This document shows positions 18,751 through 26,417 of a stretch of DNA of 64,000 nucleotides, piece by piece. Source of the DNA: GCA-003244245 sp052390115 (GTDB taxonomy: Bacteria; Actinomycetota; Actinomycetes; Mycobacteriales; Pseudonocardiaceae); assembly GCA_052390115.1 (NCBI GenBank), contig JBQTHE010000070.1:1-64000 (forward strand), written 5' to 3'. A program made the position numbers and the translations under genes. The notes beneath the pieces were generated by a model. The model worked only from the letters and a program-made list of their open reading frames with translations, had not been told where the DNA came from and did no database searches. The number at the start of each line of letters is the position of its first letter. Position 1 is the stretch's first letter.

Positions 18751-19212
18751 ATGTTCGATGGCAAGCAGGTCATCGTGATCGGTGAACGCGACGGGGTTGC
18801 GGGGCCGGCGATTGCGGCCTGTGTCGAGGCGGCGGGCGCTCCGCTGGCCTTTGTCGCTACCGAATGCTTTGTTTGAACGGCTGCCGGGGCCATGGACCTG
18901 TCCACCCAGGAGACGATCAAGCGCCTGGTCGATCAGCACGGCGCTGACGCGCTGCTGGTTGTGCTCGGAGCACCGGACGCGGAGAGCGCCGGGATCGCTG
19001 CTGAGACGGTGGTGCTCGGTGATCCGAGCTGGGCAGGACCGTTGGCCGGGGTCCAGTTGGGCCTCCCCGTTTACCACATCCTCGAAGACGAACTGCGGGC
19101 CGCCGTTCCCGCCGAAATGTGGGAGGAACAGGTCGGGTTGATGGTCGACGTGCTGGAGGTGGATGCCATCGCCGACGCGGTACGGGAGTTCCGCGAGCAA
19201 GCGGCCGGCTGA
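18751..19212 (+). CDS. grdA: Selenoprotein GrdA, glycine reductase protein A; UGA at 18874 read as selenocysteine
   Basis: GrdA carries the carboxymethylated selenocysteine between components B and C. From ATG 18751 (AAGGAGG 5 nt upstream) the frame crosses TGA 18874-18876 and ends at 19212, giving 153 residues with Sec42. The site reads ATECFV-Sec-TAAGAMDL, so Cys39 and Sec42 form the canonical CxxU pair. Other signatures are FDGKQVIVIGERDG, AESAGIAAETV and GDPSWAGPLAGVQLGL. Length is normal for the family (~150-160). It abuts trxA with no gap, and folC begins 20 bp later. Unaided annotation would split it into a 41-residue fragment and a 106-residue ORF. Confidence 0.96.
18874..18876 (+). 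other. grdA: In-frame UGA selenocysteine codon of grdA
   Basis: The TGA sits at the Sec position of the near-invariant CFVU motif, and GrdA homology continues directly after it. A weak CCUG/CAGG hairpin at 18897-18910 with a UCCACC loop is the only stem I can see at SECIS distance. Confidence 0.95.
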
Positions 19213-19220
19213 CCGGTCCG

Positions 19221-19226
19221 TAGACT
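19221..19226 (+). promoter_or_regulatory. -10 box of a leaderless folC promoter
   Basis: TAGACT lies 6 nt before GTG 19233 in the 20-bp gap after grdA. folC therefore seems to have its own start site, besides possible read-through from the grd operon. Confidence 0.45.
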
Positions 19227-19232
19227 CCCTGC

Positions 19233-20600
19233 GTGGTGCCGATCGAAACGGATGCGCTGGCAGCGCTGCGGGCAGTTGAGACCGAGCTGGACCGTCGCTG
19301 GCCGGAGAGCCGGATCGAACCGTCGCTGACCCGGATCGCGACGCTGGTCGACCTGCTCGGCATGCCGCAGCGGTCCTACCCGGTGCTGCACATCGCCGGC
19401 ACCAACGGCAAGACCTCAGTGGCCCGGATGCTGGATGCGCTGCTGCGCGAGATCGGACTTCGGGTGGGTCGTTACACCAGCCCGCACCTGCAGCGCGTCA
19501 CCGAGCGGATCGGCCTGCACGGCGAGCCGATCAGCCCTGAGCGTTACGTCGAGGCGTACCAGGACATCGAGCGGTACGTGACCTTGGTCGACGCCGGATC
19601 AACGGTCCCGGTGAGCAAGTTCGAGGTGCTGACCGGGATGGCCTTCGCGACCTTCGCCGACGCACCGGTGGACGCCGCGGTCGTGGAAGTCGGCCTCGGT
19701 GGTAGCTGGGATGCGACCAACGTCGCCGACGCCGCAGTGGCGGCGATCACTCCGGTCGCGGTGGATCACGTCAACTACCTGGGCAGTGACCTCGCGGGCA
19801 TCGCTGTGGAGAAGGCCGGGATCATCAAGCCCGGGTCGGTGGCAGTGCTGGCTGAGCAGCGCCCCGAGGTGGCCAGGGTGATCGCGGCCCGCAGCGTGGA
19901 GGTGGGCGCGACGGTGGCGAGAGAGGGCATGGAGTTCGGTGTGCTGCACCGTGACATCGCCGTCGGTGGGCAGCAGCTGAGGTTGCAGGGCCTCGGCGGG
20001 GTGTACGACGAGATCTTCCTGCCGTTGCACGGCGAGCATCAGTCCCGCAACGCGGTGCTCGCGCTGGCCGCTGCGGAGGCATTCTTCGGGGCGGGTACCA
20101 CCCGGTCGCTGGACGTCGATGCAGTGCGTGAGGCCTTCGCGACAGTGACCGCGCCGGGACGGCTGGAGCGGGTCCGCGCGGAGCCCTCGGTCTTTCTCGA
20201 TGGCGCGCATAACCCGCATGGTGCGCGGGCGCTGGCGGCCGCGCTACGCGAGGAGTTCGGCTTCCGCAGGCTGGTTGCTGTGCTGGGGGTGATGCGCGAC
20301 AAGGACGCCGCCAGCATCCTCGCGGAGCTGGAGCCGGTGATCGACGAGATCGTGGTGACCGCCAGTAGCTCGAGGCGCGCGATGGACGTTGACAAGCTTG
20401 CCGCCGTGGCGCGGGAGGTGATCGGCGAGGACCGGCTGCGGGTCGAACCACGGCTACCGGCGGCGATCGAATCGGCCATCGCCTCGGCCGGGGAGGTCGC
20501 TCCGGGCCAGGACCGCATCTCGGGCGCGGGGGTGGTTATCACCGGCTCCGTGGCGCTGATCGGCGAGGCGCGCACCCTGTCCGGCCGGCAACCGCAGTGA
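19233..20600 (+). CDS. folC: Folylpolyglutamate synthase/dihydrofolate synthase
   Basis: FolC adds glutamate to folates and makes dihydrofolate from dihydropteroate. The 455-residue product has a Mur-ligase-type P-loop GTNGKTS at residues 56-62, the YTSPHL motif, the central EVGLGGSWDATN block, and the C-terminal DGAHNPHG motif. GTG 19233 follows TAGACT by 6 nt. The DUF4233 gene overlaps its stop by 4 bp, and ndk follows further on, the standard actinobacterial order. Confidence 0.95.
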   Translation: MVPIETDALAALRAVETELDRRWPESRIEPSLTRIATLVDLLGMPQRSYPVLHIAGTNGKTSVARMLDALLREIGLRVGRYTSPHLQRVTERIGLHGEPISPERYVEAYQDIERYVTLVDAGSTVPVSKFEVLTGMAFATFADAPVDAAVVEVGLGGSWDATNVADAAVAAITPVAVDHVNYLGSDLAGIAVEKAGIIKPGSVAVLAEQRPEVARVIAARSVEVGATVAREGMEFGVLHRDIAVGGQQLRLQGLGGVYDEIFLPLHGEHQSRNAVLALAAAEAFFGAGTTRSLDVDAVREAFATVTAPGRLERVRAEPSVFLDGAHNPHGARALAAALREEFGFRRLVAVLGVMRDKDAASILAELEPVIDEIVVTASSSRRAMDVDKLAAVAREVIGEDRLRVEPRLPAAIESAIASAGEVAPGQDRISGAGVVITGSVALIGEARTLSGRQPQ

Positions 20601-20935
20601 GCGATCCACTGCAGGGGCTGCGCGGTGTCTTCGTGGGCACCCTGGTGATGGAGGCGATTGTCGTCGGGCTGGCACTGCTCGTCGTCGACCGGCTCGGCGG
20701 CGGGATAGCTGGCCCCGCCGGCTGGTACACGGCTGGTCTGGCGCTGGCGATGGTCCTAGCGGCCTTCGCGCAGCGCCGCCCATGGGGCTTGGGATTAGCC
20801 CTGGTGCTGCAGGTCGCGATGGTCGCCGGCTGGTTCGCCCACCCCGCGCTGGGTGGGCTCGGCCTCCTGTTCGTCCTGGTCTGGAGCTATCTGCTGTACG
20901 TACGTTGGGTGGTTGCGCGGCGGCTGAGGGCCTGA
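20597..20935 (+). CDS. DUF4233 membrane protein
   Basis: This 112-residue protein has four hydrophobic segments with little loop sequence between them. It matches in size and position the DUF4233 family, which in actinobacteria regularly sits between folC and ndk. Start GTG 20597 overlaps the folC stop, so the two are translationally coupled. No function is known and no catalytic residues stand out. Confidence 0.8.
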   Translation: MSDPLQGLRGVFVGTLVMEAIVVGLALLVVDRLGGGIAGPAGWYTAGLALAMVLAAFAQRRPWGLGLALVLQVAMVAGWFAHPALGGLGLLFVLVWSYLLYVRWVVARRLRA

Positions 20936-20960
20936 CCACGCCACGGCGGTGGTAAGACAT

Positions 20961-20977
20961 AGTAGTACTCTTACTGA
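20961..20977 (+). promoter_or_regulatory. Promoter/operator of the MazE-PIN module
   Basis: A TACTCT -10 box (20966-20971) lies 6 nt before GTG 20978, and AGTA/TACT arms with an AGTACT palindrome overlap it. Such a site fits antitoxin autoregulation of a leaderless transcript. Found by eye only. Confidence 0.4.
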
Positions 20978-21214
20978 GTGCGGATCACGAGCAAGGGCCA
21001 GATCACCATCCCCCAGCAGGTCCGGCGCGACCTTGGCCTTGAGCCCGGTGATGAAGTCGACGTCTTGGTCGACGGGGACAGCGCCCGGATTGTTCGGGTC
21101 CCAGGCGCGCCGACTCGCGGACGGCGTCTCGTCACCCGGTTACGCGGCACCGCGACCGCTCACCTCGACATGAGTACCGACGAGCTGATGGCGTTGCTGC
21201 GTGACGACGACTGA
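20978..21214 (+). CDS. AbrB/MazE-family antitoxin
   Basis: The 78-residue product opens with the swapped-hairpin DNA-binding motif of the AbrB/MazE/SpoVT family (ITSKGQITIPQQVRRDLGL, then GDEVDVLVDG). The C-terminal third would wrap the toxin. It overlaps the downstream PIN gene by 14 bp, typical of toxin-antitoxin operons. No ribosome-binding site is seen, so a leaderless start is likely. It sits between DUF4233 and ndk, a position usually without such a module. Confidence 0.85.
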   Translation: MRITSKGQITIPQQVRRDLGLEPGDEVDVLVDGDSARIVRVPGAPTRGRRLVTRLRGTATAHLDMSTDELMALLRDDD

Positions 21215-21629
21215 GGTCGCCACCCTCGTCGACTCGAACGTTCTGCTCGACGTCGTCCGGGAGGACCCGGTCTGGTGGCCCTGGTCCGCGGACACTCTTG
21301 CCCGAGTGGCCGATGAGGGGCCGCTGGTGATCAACTCGATCATCTACGCGGAGGTGTCGGCGACCTACGCCACGGTGGAGGAGGTCGATGCAGTGCTGGC
21401 CGATCCAGCGTTGGTGCGATCGGAGGTGCCCTGGCCGGCCGCCTATCTTGCCGGCCGCTGCCACGTCGAGTACCGGCGACGAGGTGGCGCGCGGGCCAGG
21501 ACGCTGTCCGACTTCTTCATCGGAGCCCATGCTGCGGTACTCGGGATGCGGCTGCTCACCAGAGACCCCACCCGGTACCGCACGCACTTCCCCACCATCG
21601 AGCTCATCGCGCCGGTGACCGGCCGCTAG
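21201..21629 (+). CDS. PIN-domain RNase toxin (VapC-like)
   Basis: This 142-residue PIN-domain protein is predicted to be a metal-dependent ribonuclease toxin. The acidic residues expected of the active site are Asp11 (LVDSNVLLDV), Glu51 (YAEVSA), Asp104 (SDFFIGAHA) and Asp122 (TRDPTRY). It starts at GTG 21201 within the antitoxin gene. The RNA target is unknown. Confidence 0.87.
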   Translation: MTTTEVATLVDSNVLLDVVREDPVWWPWSADTLARVADEGPLVINSIIYAEVSATYATVEEVDAVLADPALVRSEVPWPAAYLAGRCHVEYRRRGGARARTLSDFFIGAHAAVLGMRLLTRDPTRYRTHFPTIELIAPVTGR

Positions 21630-21676
21630 GCTCCTCTCGCCCCGGCACGTCATCGCCAGAAGGAGAATGAGCAGCA

Positions 21677-22087
21677 GTGAGCGAGCGCACGTTGGTCCTG
21701 GTCAAGCCCGATGGTGTCAGCCGCGGCCTGATCGGCGAGGTGATCGCCAGGATCGAGCGCAAGGGGCTGACGCTGGCTGCGCTGGAACTGCGGACAGTTC
21801 CGCGCGAGCTGGCTGAGCAGCACTACGCCGAGCACTCGGGAAAGCCGTTCTTCGGCTCACTGCTGGAGTTCATCACCTCCGGTGCCGTGGTGGCTGCCGT
21901 GGTCGAGGGCGAGCGGGCGGTCGCGGCCTTCCGGCAGCTGGCCGGGGGCACGGATCCGGTGGACAAGGCCGCCCCTGGCTCGATCCGCGGTGACTTCGCG
22001 TTGGAGACCCAGTCGAATCTGGTGCACGGGTCGGACTCGGTGGACTCTGCCAAGCGCGAGATCGCGCTGTGGTTTCCGGAGCTTTAG
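21677..22087 (+). CDS. ndk: Nucleoside diphosphate kinase
   Basis: Ndk transfers the gamma phosphate from ATP to other NDPs through a phosphohistidine. The 136-residue product has the TLVLVKPDGV start and the active-site His117 in NLVHGSDS. Length is typical. AGAAGGAG lies 10-16 nt upstream of GTG 21677. In related genomes rne follows ndk; here about 9 kb of other genes is inserted. Confidence 0.96.
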   Translation: MSERTLVLVKPDGVSRGLIGEVIARIERKGLTLAALELRTVPRELAEQHYAEHSGKPFFGSLLEFITSGAVVAAVVEGERAVAAFRQLAGGTDPVDKAAPGSIRGDFALETQSNLVHGSDSVDSAKREIALWFPEL

Positions 22088-22224
22088 GGGTTTCCGGAGT
22101 CTCCGACGGTGCGGGTAGTTGCGTAACCGTCGATCTCGACAGGGACCGGGTGGAGGTGCGGTGCGAGCCGTACGAGCTGAGCACCGAGGACCCCCTCCGG
22201 TGCAGCGGCTCGTGCAGGAACGCA

Positions 22225-22503
22225 TCACCTGACCAGCGCGGCCACCGGCCCGGCGAGCCAGTCGCGGACCTCCCGGCGGCTGCCTAACCGGACCACCACC
22301 GGACCCTCCCCCGTGGCGAGCACCACCCGCACGCGCTCCCGCACTCGCCCCCGGGCAAGCGGCGGGAACGTCGACCATGCCCACCGCAGGATGTGCTCGG
22401 GATCGGTGAAGATCGTCCATAGCAGCGGCTCGACGTTGCCGTTCCACAGCGTCACGCGCCCGGCCCGCCGCGCGACGGTGCGCCCGATAAGCTGGGGCAA
22501 CAC
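22225..22503 (-). CDS. Hypothetical protein, possibly a truncated remnant
   Basis: A 92-residue frame starts at GTG 22503 without a convincing ribosome-binding site. The content looks protein-like (LLWTIFTDPEHILRWAW, then VVRLGSRREVRDWLAGP), but I recognise no family and see no motif. It may be the end of a longer, degraded gene. Low confidence that it is expressed. Confidence 0.35.
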   Translation of the reverse strand: MLPQLIGRTVARRAGRVTLWNGNVEPLLWTIFTDPEHILRWAWSTFPPLARGRVRERVRVVLATGEGPVVVRLGSRREVRDWLAGPVAALVR

Positions 22504-22701
22504 TCGCCAGCGGGGCCTTCAGAGAGCGCCTAGGAACTGTGCTGGCGTTCGGCGTGTGGTGAGCCCGATGGGCGCGCCTGCGCCTCGAGCACGTAGATCG
22601 AGTTCGCCGCGAGATGTACGTAGTCGCTCTCGGTGAAGCGGTTTCGTGCATCTCGGGCCACACCGTGACGCCCACTTAGAGGTCGGTCCACCCGGCCGAA
22701 A

Positions 22702-22730
22702 ACCTGCCGGATCTGTCGGGGTCGGCAGGT
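22702..22730. promoter_or_regulatory. Inverted-repeat operator overlapping the ABC operon promoter
   Basis: ACCTGCCG (22702-22709) and CGGCAGGT (22723-22730) form perfect 8-bp arms around a 13-bp spacer. The right arm ends at the first base of TAGCGT (22730-22735), the -10 box 7 nt before GTG 22743. The placement fits repressor binding. No regulator gene lies beside it. Confidence 0.5.
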
Positions 22731-22742
22731 AGCGTCGGTCGC

Positions 22743-23678
22743 GTGTCCGACAATGGCGCCGCGCCCGTTCAGGCCCGCGGGTTGCGCAAGCGGTTCGGCA
22801 CGGTCGAGGCGGTGCGCGGGATCGATGTCGAGGTCCGGCCGGCTGAGACATTCGGCTTCCTGGGTCCCAACGGTGCTGGGAAGTCCTCCACCATGCGCAT
22901 GATCGCCTGCGTGTCCCCGCGCAGTGCCGGTGAGCTGCAGGTGCTCGGGATGGACCCGGACGCTGAGGGGCCGAGGATCCGCGCGCGGCTCGGGGTGGTG
23001 CCGCAACAGGACAACTTGGACACCGAGCTGACGGTGCGGCAGAACCTGCATGTCTATGGGCGCTATTTCGGCCTGTCCCGTGCCGCTGTGCGGGCCAAAG
23101 CAGCCGAGCTGCTGGACTTCACCCAGCTCACCGACCGGGCTGGCGACCCCGTCGAACTGCTGTCCGGGGGTATGAAGCGGCGGCTGACTATCGCCCGGTC
23201 TCTGGTCAACAACCCGGAGCTGATGCTGCTCGACGAGCCGACCACCGGGTTGGACCCGCAGGCCCGGCACCTGCTCTGGGACCGGTTGTTCCGGCTCAAG
23301 CAGCAAGGCGTCACGCTGATCATCACGACGCACTACATGGACGAGGCCGAGCAACTGTGCGATCGGCTGGTGGTGATGAACGGCGGGCTGATCGTCGCGG
23401 AGGGCTCGCCGGGTGAGCTGATCGCCCAGTACTCCACCCGTGAGGTGCTGGAGCTGCGGTTCCAGCCTGGAGGCCAACTCAGCTGGCTCGACGCACTGGA
23501 CGGTCTGGCCGACCGGATCGAGAAGCTGCCCGACCGCTTGCTGCTCTACACCGTCGATGGCGAGGCCGCGCTGTCCGCCGCCCACCAGCGCGGGGTACGA
23601 CCCATGTCCAGCCTCGTCCGGCGATCCACCCTGGAGGACGTCTTCCTCCGCCTCACCGGGCGATCACTGGTCGACTGA
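22743..23678 (+). CDS. ABC transporter ATP-binding protein (ABC-2/DrrA-NodI type)
   Basis: The 311-residue ATPase has Walker A GPNGAGKS, signature LSGGMKRRL, Walker B LMLLDEPTTGLDP and the H-loop TTHYMDEAE. The C-terminal ~80 residues form the domain seen in NodI/DrrA exporters. It would power export through the two membrane proteins encoded next to it. GTG 22743 is probably leaderless. It overlaps the first permease gene by one base (TGATG). The substrate is unknown; lipids, drugs or polysaccharides are typical for the family. Confidence 0.9.
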   Translation: MSDNGAAPVQARGLRKRFGTVEAVRGIDVEVRPAETFGFLGPNGAGKSSTMRMIACVSPRSAGELQVLGMDPDAEGPRIRARLGVVPQQDNLDTELTVRQNLHVYGRYFGLSRAAVRAKAAELLDFTQLTDRAGDPVELLSGGMKRRLTIARSLVNNPELMLLDEPTTGLDPQARHLLWDRLFRLKQQGVTLIITTHYMDEAEQLCDRLVVMNGGLIVAEGSPGELIAQYSTREVLELRFQPGGQLSWLDALDGLADRIEKLPDRLLLYTVDGEAALSAAHQRGVRPMSSLVRRSTLEDVFLRLTGRSLVD

Positions 23679-24505
23679 TGACGACCGTCGAGGCTGTTCG
23701 TTGCACCGGTCGAGTGCTGCCCGGGTGGCGGGCTGCGCTGCGCGTCGTCGAGGAGCGGTGGCTCTGGTACCGGCGCAATTGGCGGGCGACGGCCATCTCC
23801 AGCCTGCTGCAGCCGTTGCTGTTCCTGGTGGCCTTCGGCGTCGGCTTCGGTCGATTGATCGACGCGAGTGGTGGGGCGGCGCAGGTCACCGGCGGGGTGC
23901 CCTATCTGATCTACCTCGCGCCCGCCCTGCTGGTGATCGGCGCGGTGCAGACTGCGGCCTTCGAGTCGACCTACCCGGTCCTGTCGGCGTTCAAATGGCA
24001 GCGCACCTACTGGGGAGTCGCTGCCACTCCGGTCACACCCGGGCAGCTGGCTGGCGGGCAGCTCACCTGGATCGCCCTGCGGCTGATGGTGTCCGGCGCC
24101 GCATACCTCCTGGTGGTAGCGCTGTTCGGGGTGATGCACGGGCCCGGAGTGCTGGTTGCGCTGGTCTTCGCAGTGCTGTGCGGTATGGCGTTCGGCGCGC
24201 CACTGGTGGCGTTCGCAGCCGCGCAGGAGGGCGAGGGCACCGCGTTCACCGCCGTGTTCCGGTTCGTGGTGGTGCCGATGACGCTGTTCTCGGGCACCTT
24301 CTTCCCGATCTCGCAGCTGCCCGGGGTGATCCAGCCGCTGGCCTGGATCAGCCCGCTGTGGCACGGCACCGAACTGGCCCGCGGTGCCGCGCTGGGCATC
24401 CTGGCGTTGTGGCCCACGATGGGGCATGTCGCCTACCTGACAGCGTTGTTGCTGGTGGGGGTGCTGCTGTCGCGGTGGCGGTTCCGGGTCAGGTTGACCC
24501 GATGA
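23678..24505 (+). CDS. ABC-2 type transporter permease 1
   Basis: The 275-residue membrane protein has about six hydrophobic segments and the ABC-2 family features LLQPLLFLVAFGVGFG and VVVPMTLFSGTFFPISQLP. It would form half of the export pore with the following permease, powered by the upstream ATPase. It overlaps its neighbours at both ends (TGATG at 23678, ATGA at 24502), so the three genes are one translationally coupled operon. Confidence 0.88.
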   Translation: MTTVEAVRCTGRVLPGWRAALRVVEERWLWYRRNWRATAISSLLQPLLFLVAFGVGFGRLIDASGGAAQVTGGVPYLIYLAPALLVIGAVQTAAFESTYPVLSAFKWQRTYWGVAATPVTPGQLAGGQLTWIALRLMVSGAAYLLVVALFGVMHGPGVLVALVFAVLCGMAFGAPLVAFAAAQEGEGTAFTAVFRFVVVPMTLFSGTFFPISQLPGVIQPLAWISPLWHGTELARGAALGILALWPTMGHVAYLTALLLVGVLLSRWRFRVRLTR

Positions 24506-25347
24506 CCACGGTCCGGGAGGTGGCGCCGGAGGTCGCCCCGCCGCGGTTCGGGCTGCTGCTGCGGGTGCTGCCACCAGGGTTGTACGCCGGTCGGGCTCGG
24601 ATGCTCATCCTGCGCTCCTCCCTGGCGTCGCGCAGCGCCTGGCTGGCTATCTTCTCCGGGTTCTTCGAACCCTTGTTCTTCCTGGTGGCGATGGGACAGG
24701 GGCTGGGCAGCCTGGTCGGTGCCGTGCCGGGACCGGCCGGGCAGCAGCTGAGTTACGCGGCATTCATCGCGCCAGGGCTGCTTGCCGCGTCGGCGATGAA
24801 CGGGGCCGTGTACGACTCGACGTTCGGTTTCTTGTTCAAGCTCAAGTACGCGAAGCTCTACGACGGGATGCTCGCCACCCCGCTGGGTCCGGTGGATATC
24901 GTCCTGGGGGAGATCGGCTGGGCGCTGATCCGGGGTGGGATGTATGCGACCAGTTTCCTCGCCGTGATGCTTGCTCTCGGACTGATCTCCTCGCCCTGGG
25001 CGTTGCTGGCCCTACCCGCGGCGCTGTTCGTGGCGTTCGCTTTCGCGTCCGTCGGGATCGCTGCCACCTCCTTCATGCGCTCCTGGCAGGACTTCGACCT
25101 GGTGCAGCTGGCGGTGCTGCCGATGTTCCTGTTCTCGGCCACGTTCTTCCCACTGTCGGTCTATCCAGCGCCGCTGCAGTGGCTGGTCCAGGCGTTCCCG
25201 CTCTACCACGCCGTGGCTCTGATGCGCGGCCTCACCACAGGCGTCGTCGGCTGGTCGATGCTGGGAAACCTGGCGTACTTCGTGGTGATGGCCTCCGTCG
25301 GCATCGCCGTAGCCTCCCGCCGCCTCCGGGTTCTCCTACTCCGGTAG
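24502..25347 (+). CDS. ABC-2 type transporter permease 2
   Basis: The 281-residue second permease also has about six membrane segments and the matching blocks GFFEPLFFLVAMGQGLG and LPMFLFSATFFPLSVYP. It is clearly a paralogue of permease 1, which suggests a heterodimeric pore, as in NodJ-like exporters. It overlaps permease 1 by 4 bp. Repeat R1 copy B starts 1 bp after its stop. Confidence 0.88.
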   Translation: MTTVREVAPEVAPPRFGLLLRVLPPGLYAGRARMLILRSSLASRSAWLAIFSGFFEPLFFLVAMGQGLGSLVGAVPGPAGQQLSYAAFIAPGLLAASAMNGAVYDSTFGFLFKLKYAKLYDGMLATPLGPVDIVLGEIGWALIRGGMYATSFLAVMLALGLISSPWALLALPAALFVAFAFASVGIAATSFMRSWQDFDLVQLAVLPMFLFSATFFPLSVYPAPLQWLVQAFPLYHAVALMRGLTTGVVGWSMLGNLAYFVVMASVGIAVASRRLRVLLLR

Positions 25348-25348
25348 C

Positions 25349-25406
25349 GGGCTCTTCAAGGACTACCAACCCGCCCCCGTGGCGCCCATAACCGCTACCA
25401 ACCTCG
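25349..25406 (+). repeat. Dispersed intergenic repeat R1, copy B
   Basis: This 58-bp copy contains CTTCAAGGACTACCAACCCG and then ATAACCGCTACCAACC. It lies directly after the ABC operon and upstream of the REase-fold gene, in the opposite orientation to copy C on the gene's other side. Confidence 0.75.
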
Positions 25407-25501
25407 GCGTGCATGGCGGTGATTGCCCACAGGCGGTGAGTTATCCACAGCACCGAGCGTTGCCATTTGGCGTCAGGCTAGCTGGACGCCACGCTCGGCC
25501 C

Positions 25502-26404
25502 ATGCACGAATGGTGGATTTCCCTGCTAGAGCCGGACGGGTTGCTGCTGCGCGACCGAGCGCTCACCGCCGTCGACCCCGATGACCTGTTGACGGCGTTG
25601 CGGTCTGGCCGGCTGCGACGCATCCAGCGGGGGATCTACCTGCCCAGACGGGTCGAGGCGAGCCCGCTCGTCGTTGCGCGTGCCGCGCTGCTCAGCTCGG
25701 GCGCCGTCGGTGCAGTGCCCAGCCACGCGACCGCAGCTCGGGTGCACCAGATCGCGGTGCCGGACGAGCACCGCGTGCAGCACGTGACAGTCACCCGGGA
25801 GCAGCGTCGTCGCAATCGCCACGACCTGCACTTCCACACCCGGTCGATCGGCTGCGGGGAGGTCGAGGGACGCGACGGCGTGCCAGTGACCTCCCTTGCC
25901 CGCACGCTGGCCGACCTGGCAACGAGCCTGGAGCGACTGCCCGCGGTATGGGCGATGGACGACGCTCTACGGCAACGGCGATGTGCCAAGGCGGACATCA
26001 TCGCCGTCATCGAGCGCTGGCGCGGTGGTGCCGGCTGCGTCACGGCGAGGGAGCGGCTGGACGAGGCGGACGGCGTGGCGGAGTCGATCCTGGAGACGGC
26101 CGGACGCCTGGTGTTGCGCGATCGCGAGGTGCCCCTGCCGATCCCGCAGTACCAGCTCTGGGCGCCGGATGGCACGTTGGTGGCTCGGCTCGACGGCGCC
26201 TACCTGCGCGAGAAGGTGGCCCTGGAGTACGACGGGGCGGATCCGCACGGCCTGCCCGAAGCCGTGTTCCGGGACCGCTGGCGGCAGAACGGCCTTCCCG
26301 AACTTGGCTGGACTGTGCTCCGCTTCACCTGGTGGGATGTGATGCGCGACCCTGATGGGGTGGCCGAGATAGTGCAGCGCACCCTACGTCGACGTGCGGC
26401 CTGA
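25502..26404 (+). CDS. AbiEi-like winged-helix plus DUF559/Vsr-like REase-fold protein
   Basis: The 300-residue product has an N-terminal AbiEi-type transcriptional-regulator-like region (RSGRLRRIQRGIYLP, HATAARVHQI, then TSLARTLADLA). Its C-terminal part resembles DUF559/Vsr-like endonuclease-fold proteins (LDGAYLREKVALEYDG, then FRDRWRQNGLPELGWTVLRFTW), where Asp, Glu and Asp could bind metal. Such proteins are common and scattered in actinomycete genomes, and their role is unknown. ATG 25502 is chosen because the upstream frame runs through R1. Inverted copies of R1 flank the gene, suggesting the unit may have moved as a block. Confidence 0.7.
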   Translation: MHEWWISLLEPDGLLLRDRALTAVDPDDLLTALRSGRLRRIQRGIYLPRRVEASPLVVARAALLSSGAVGAVPSHATAARVHQIAVPDEHRVQHVTVTREQRRRNRHDLHFHTRSIGCGEVEGRDGVPVTSLARTLADLATSLERLPAVWAMDDALRQRRCAKADIIAVIERWRGGAGCVTARERLDEADGVAESILETAGRLVLRDREVPLPIPQYQLWAPDGTLVARLDGAYLREKVALEYDGADPHGLPEAVFRDRWRQNGLPELGWTVLRFTWWDVMRDPDGVAEIVQRTLRRRAA

Positions 26405-26417
26405 AGCCTGACCGCCA

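Larger units (their letters stand above)
22088..22742. other. 655-bp region with weak coding signal, possible gene remnants
   Basis: This region begins the accessory segment that separates ndk from rne. Apart from a doubtful minus-strand 92-codon frame (22225-22503), I see only fragments. One is a minus-strand stretch near 22545-22640 reading RFTESDYVHLAANSIYVLEA that looks protein-like but has no credible start. It may be the decayed end of a former gene. The last 40 bp hold the promoter and operator of the ABC gene. Confidence 0.4.

Noticed and set aside
22530..22640. A minus-strand fragment reading RFTESDYVHLAANS as a gene
   Set aside because: It has no credible start and would run antisense through the ABC ATPase gene; mentioned only as a possible remnant.
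25441..25449. TTATCCACA, a perfect DnaA box, as a sign of an origin
   Set aside because: It is a single site with no cluster, no dnaA or dnaN nearby and no AT-rich unwinding region.
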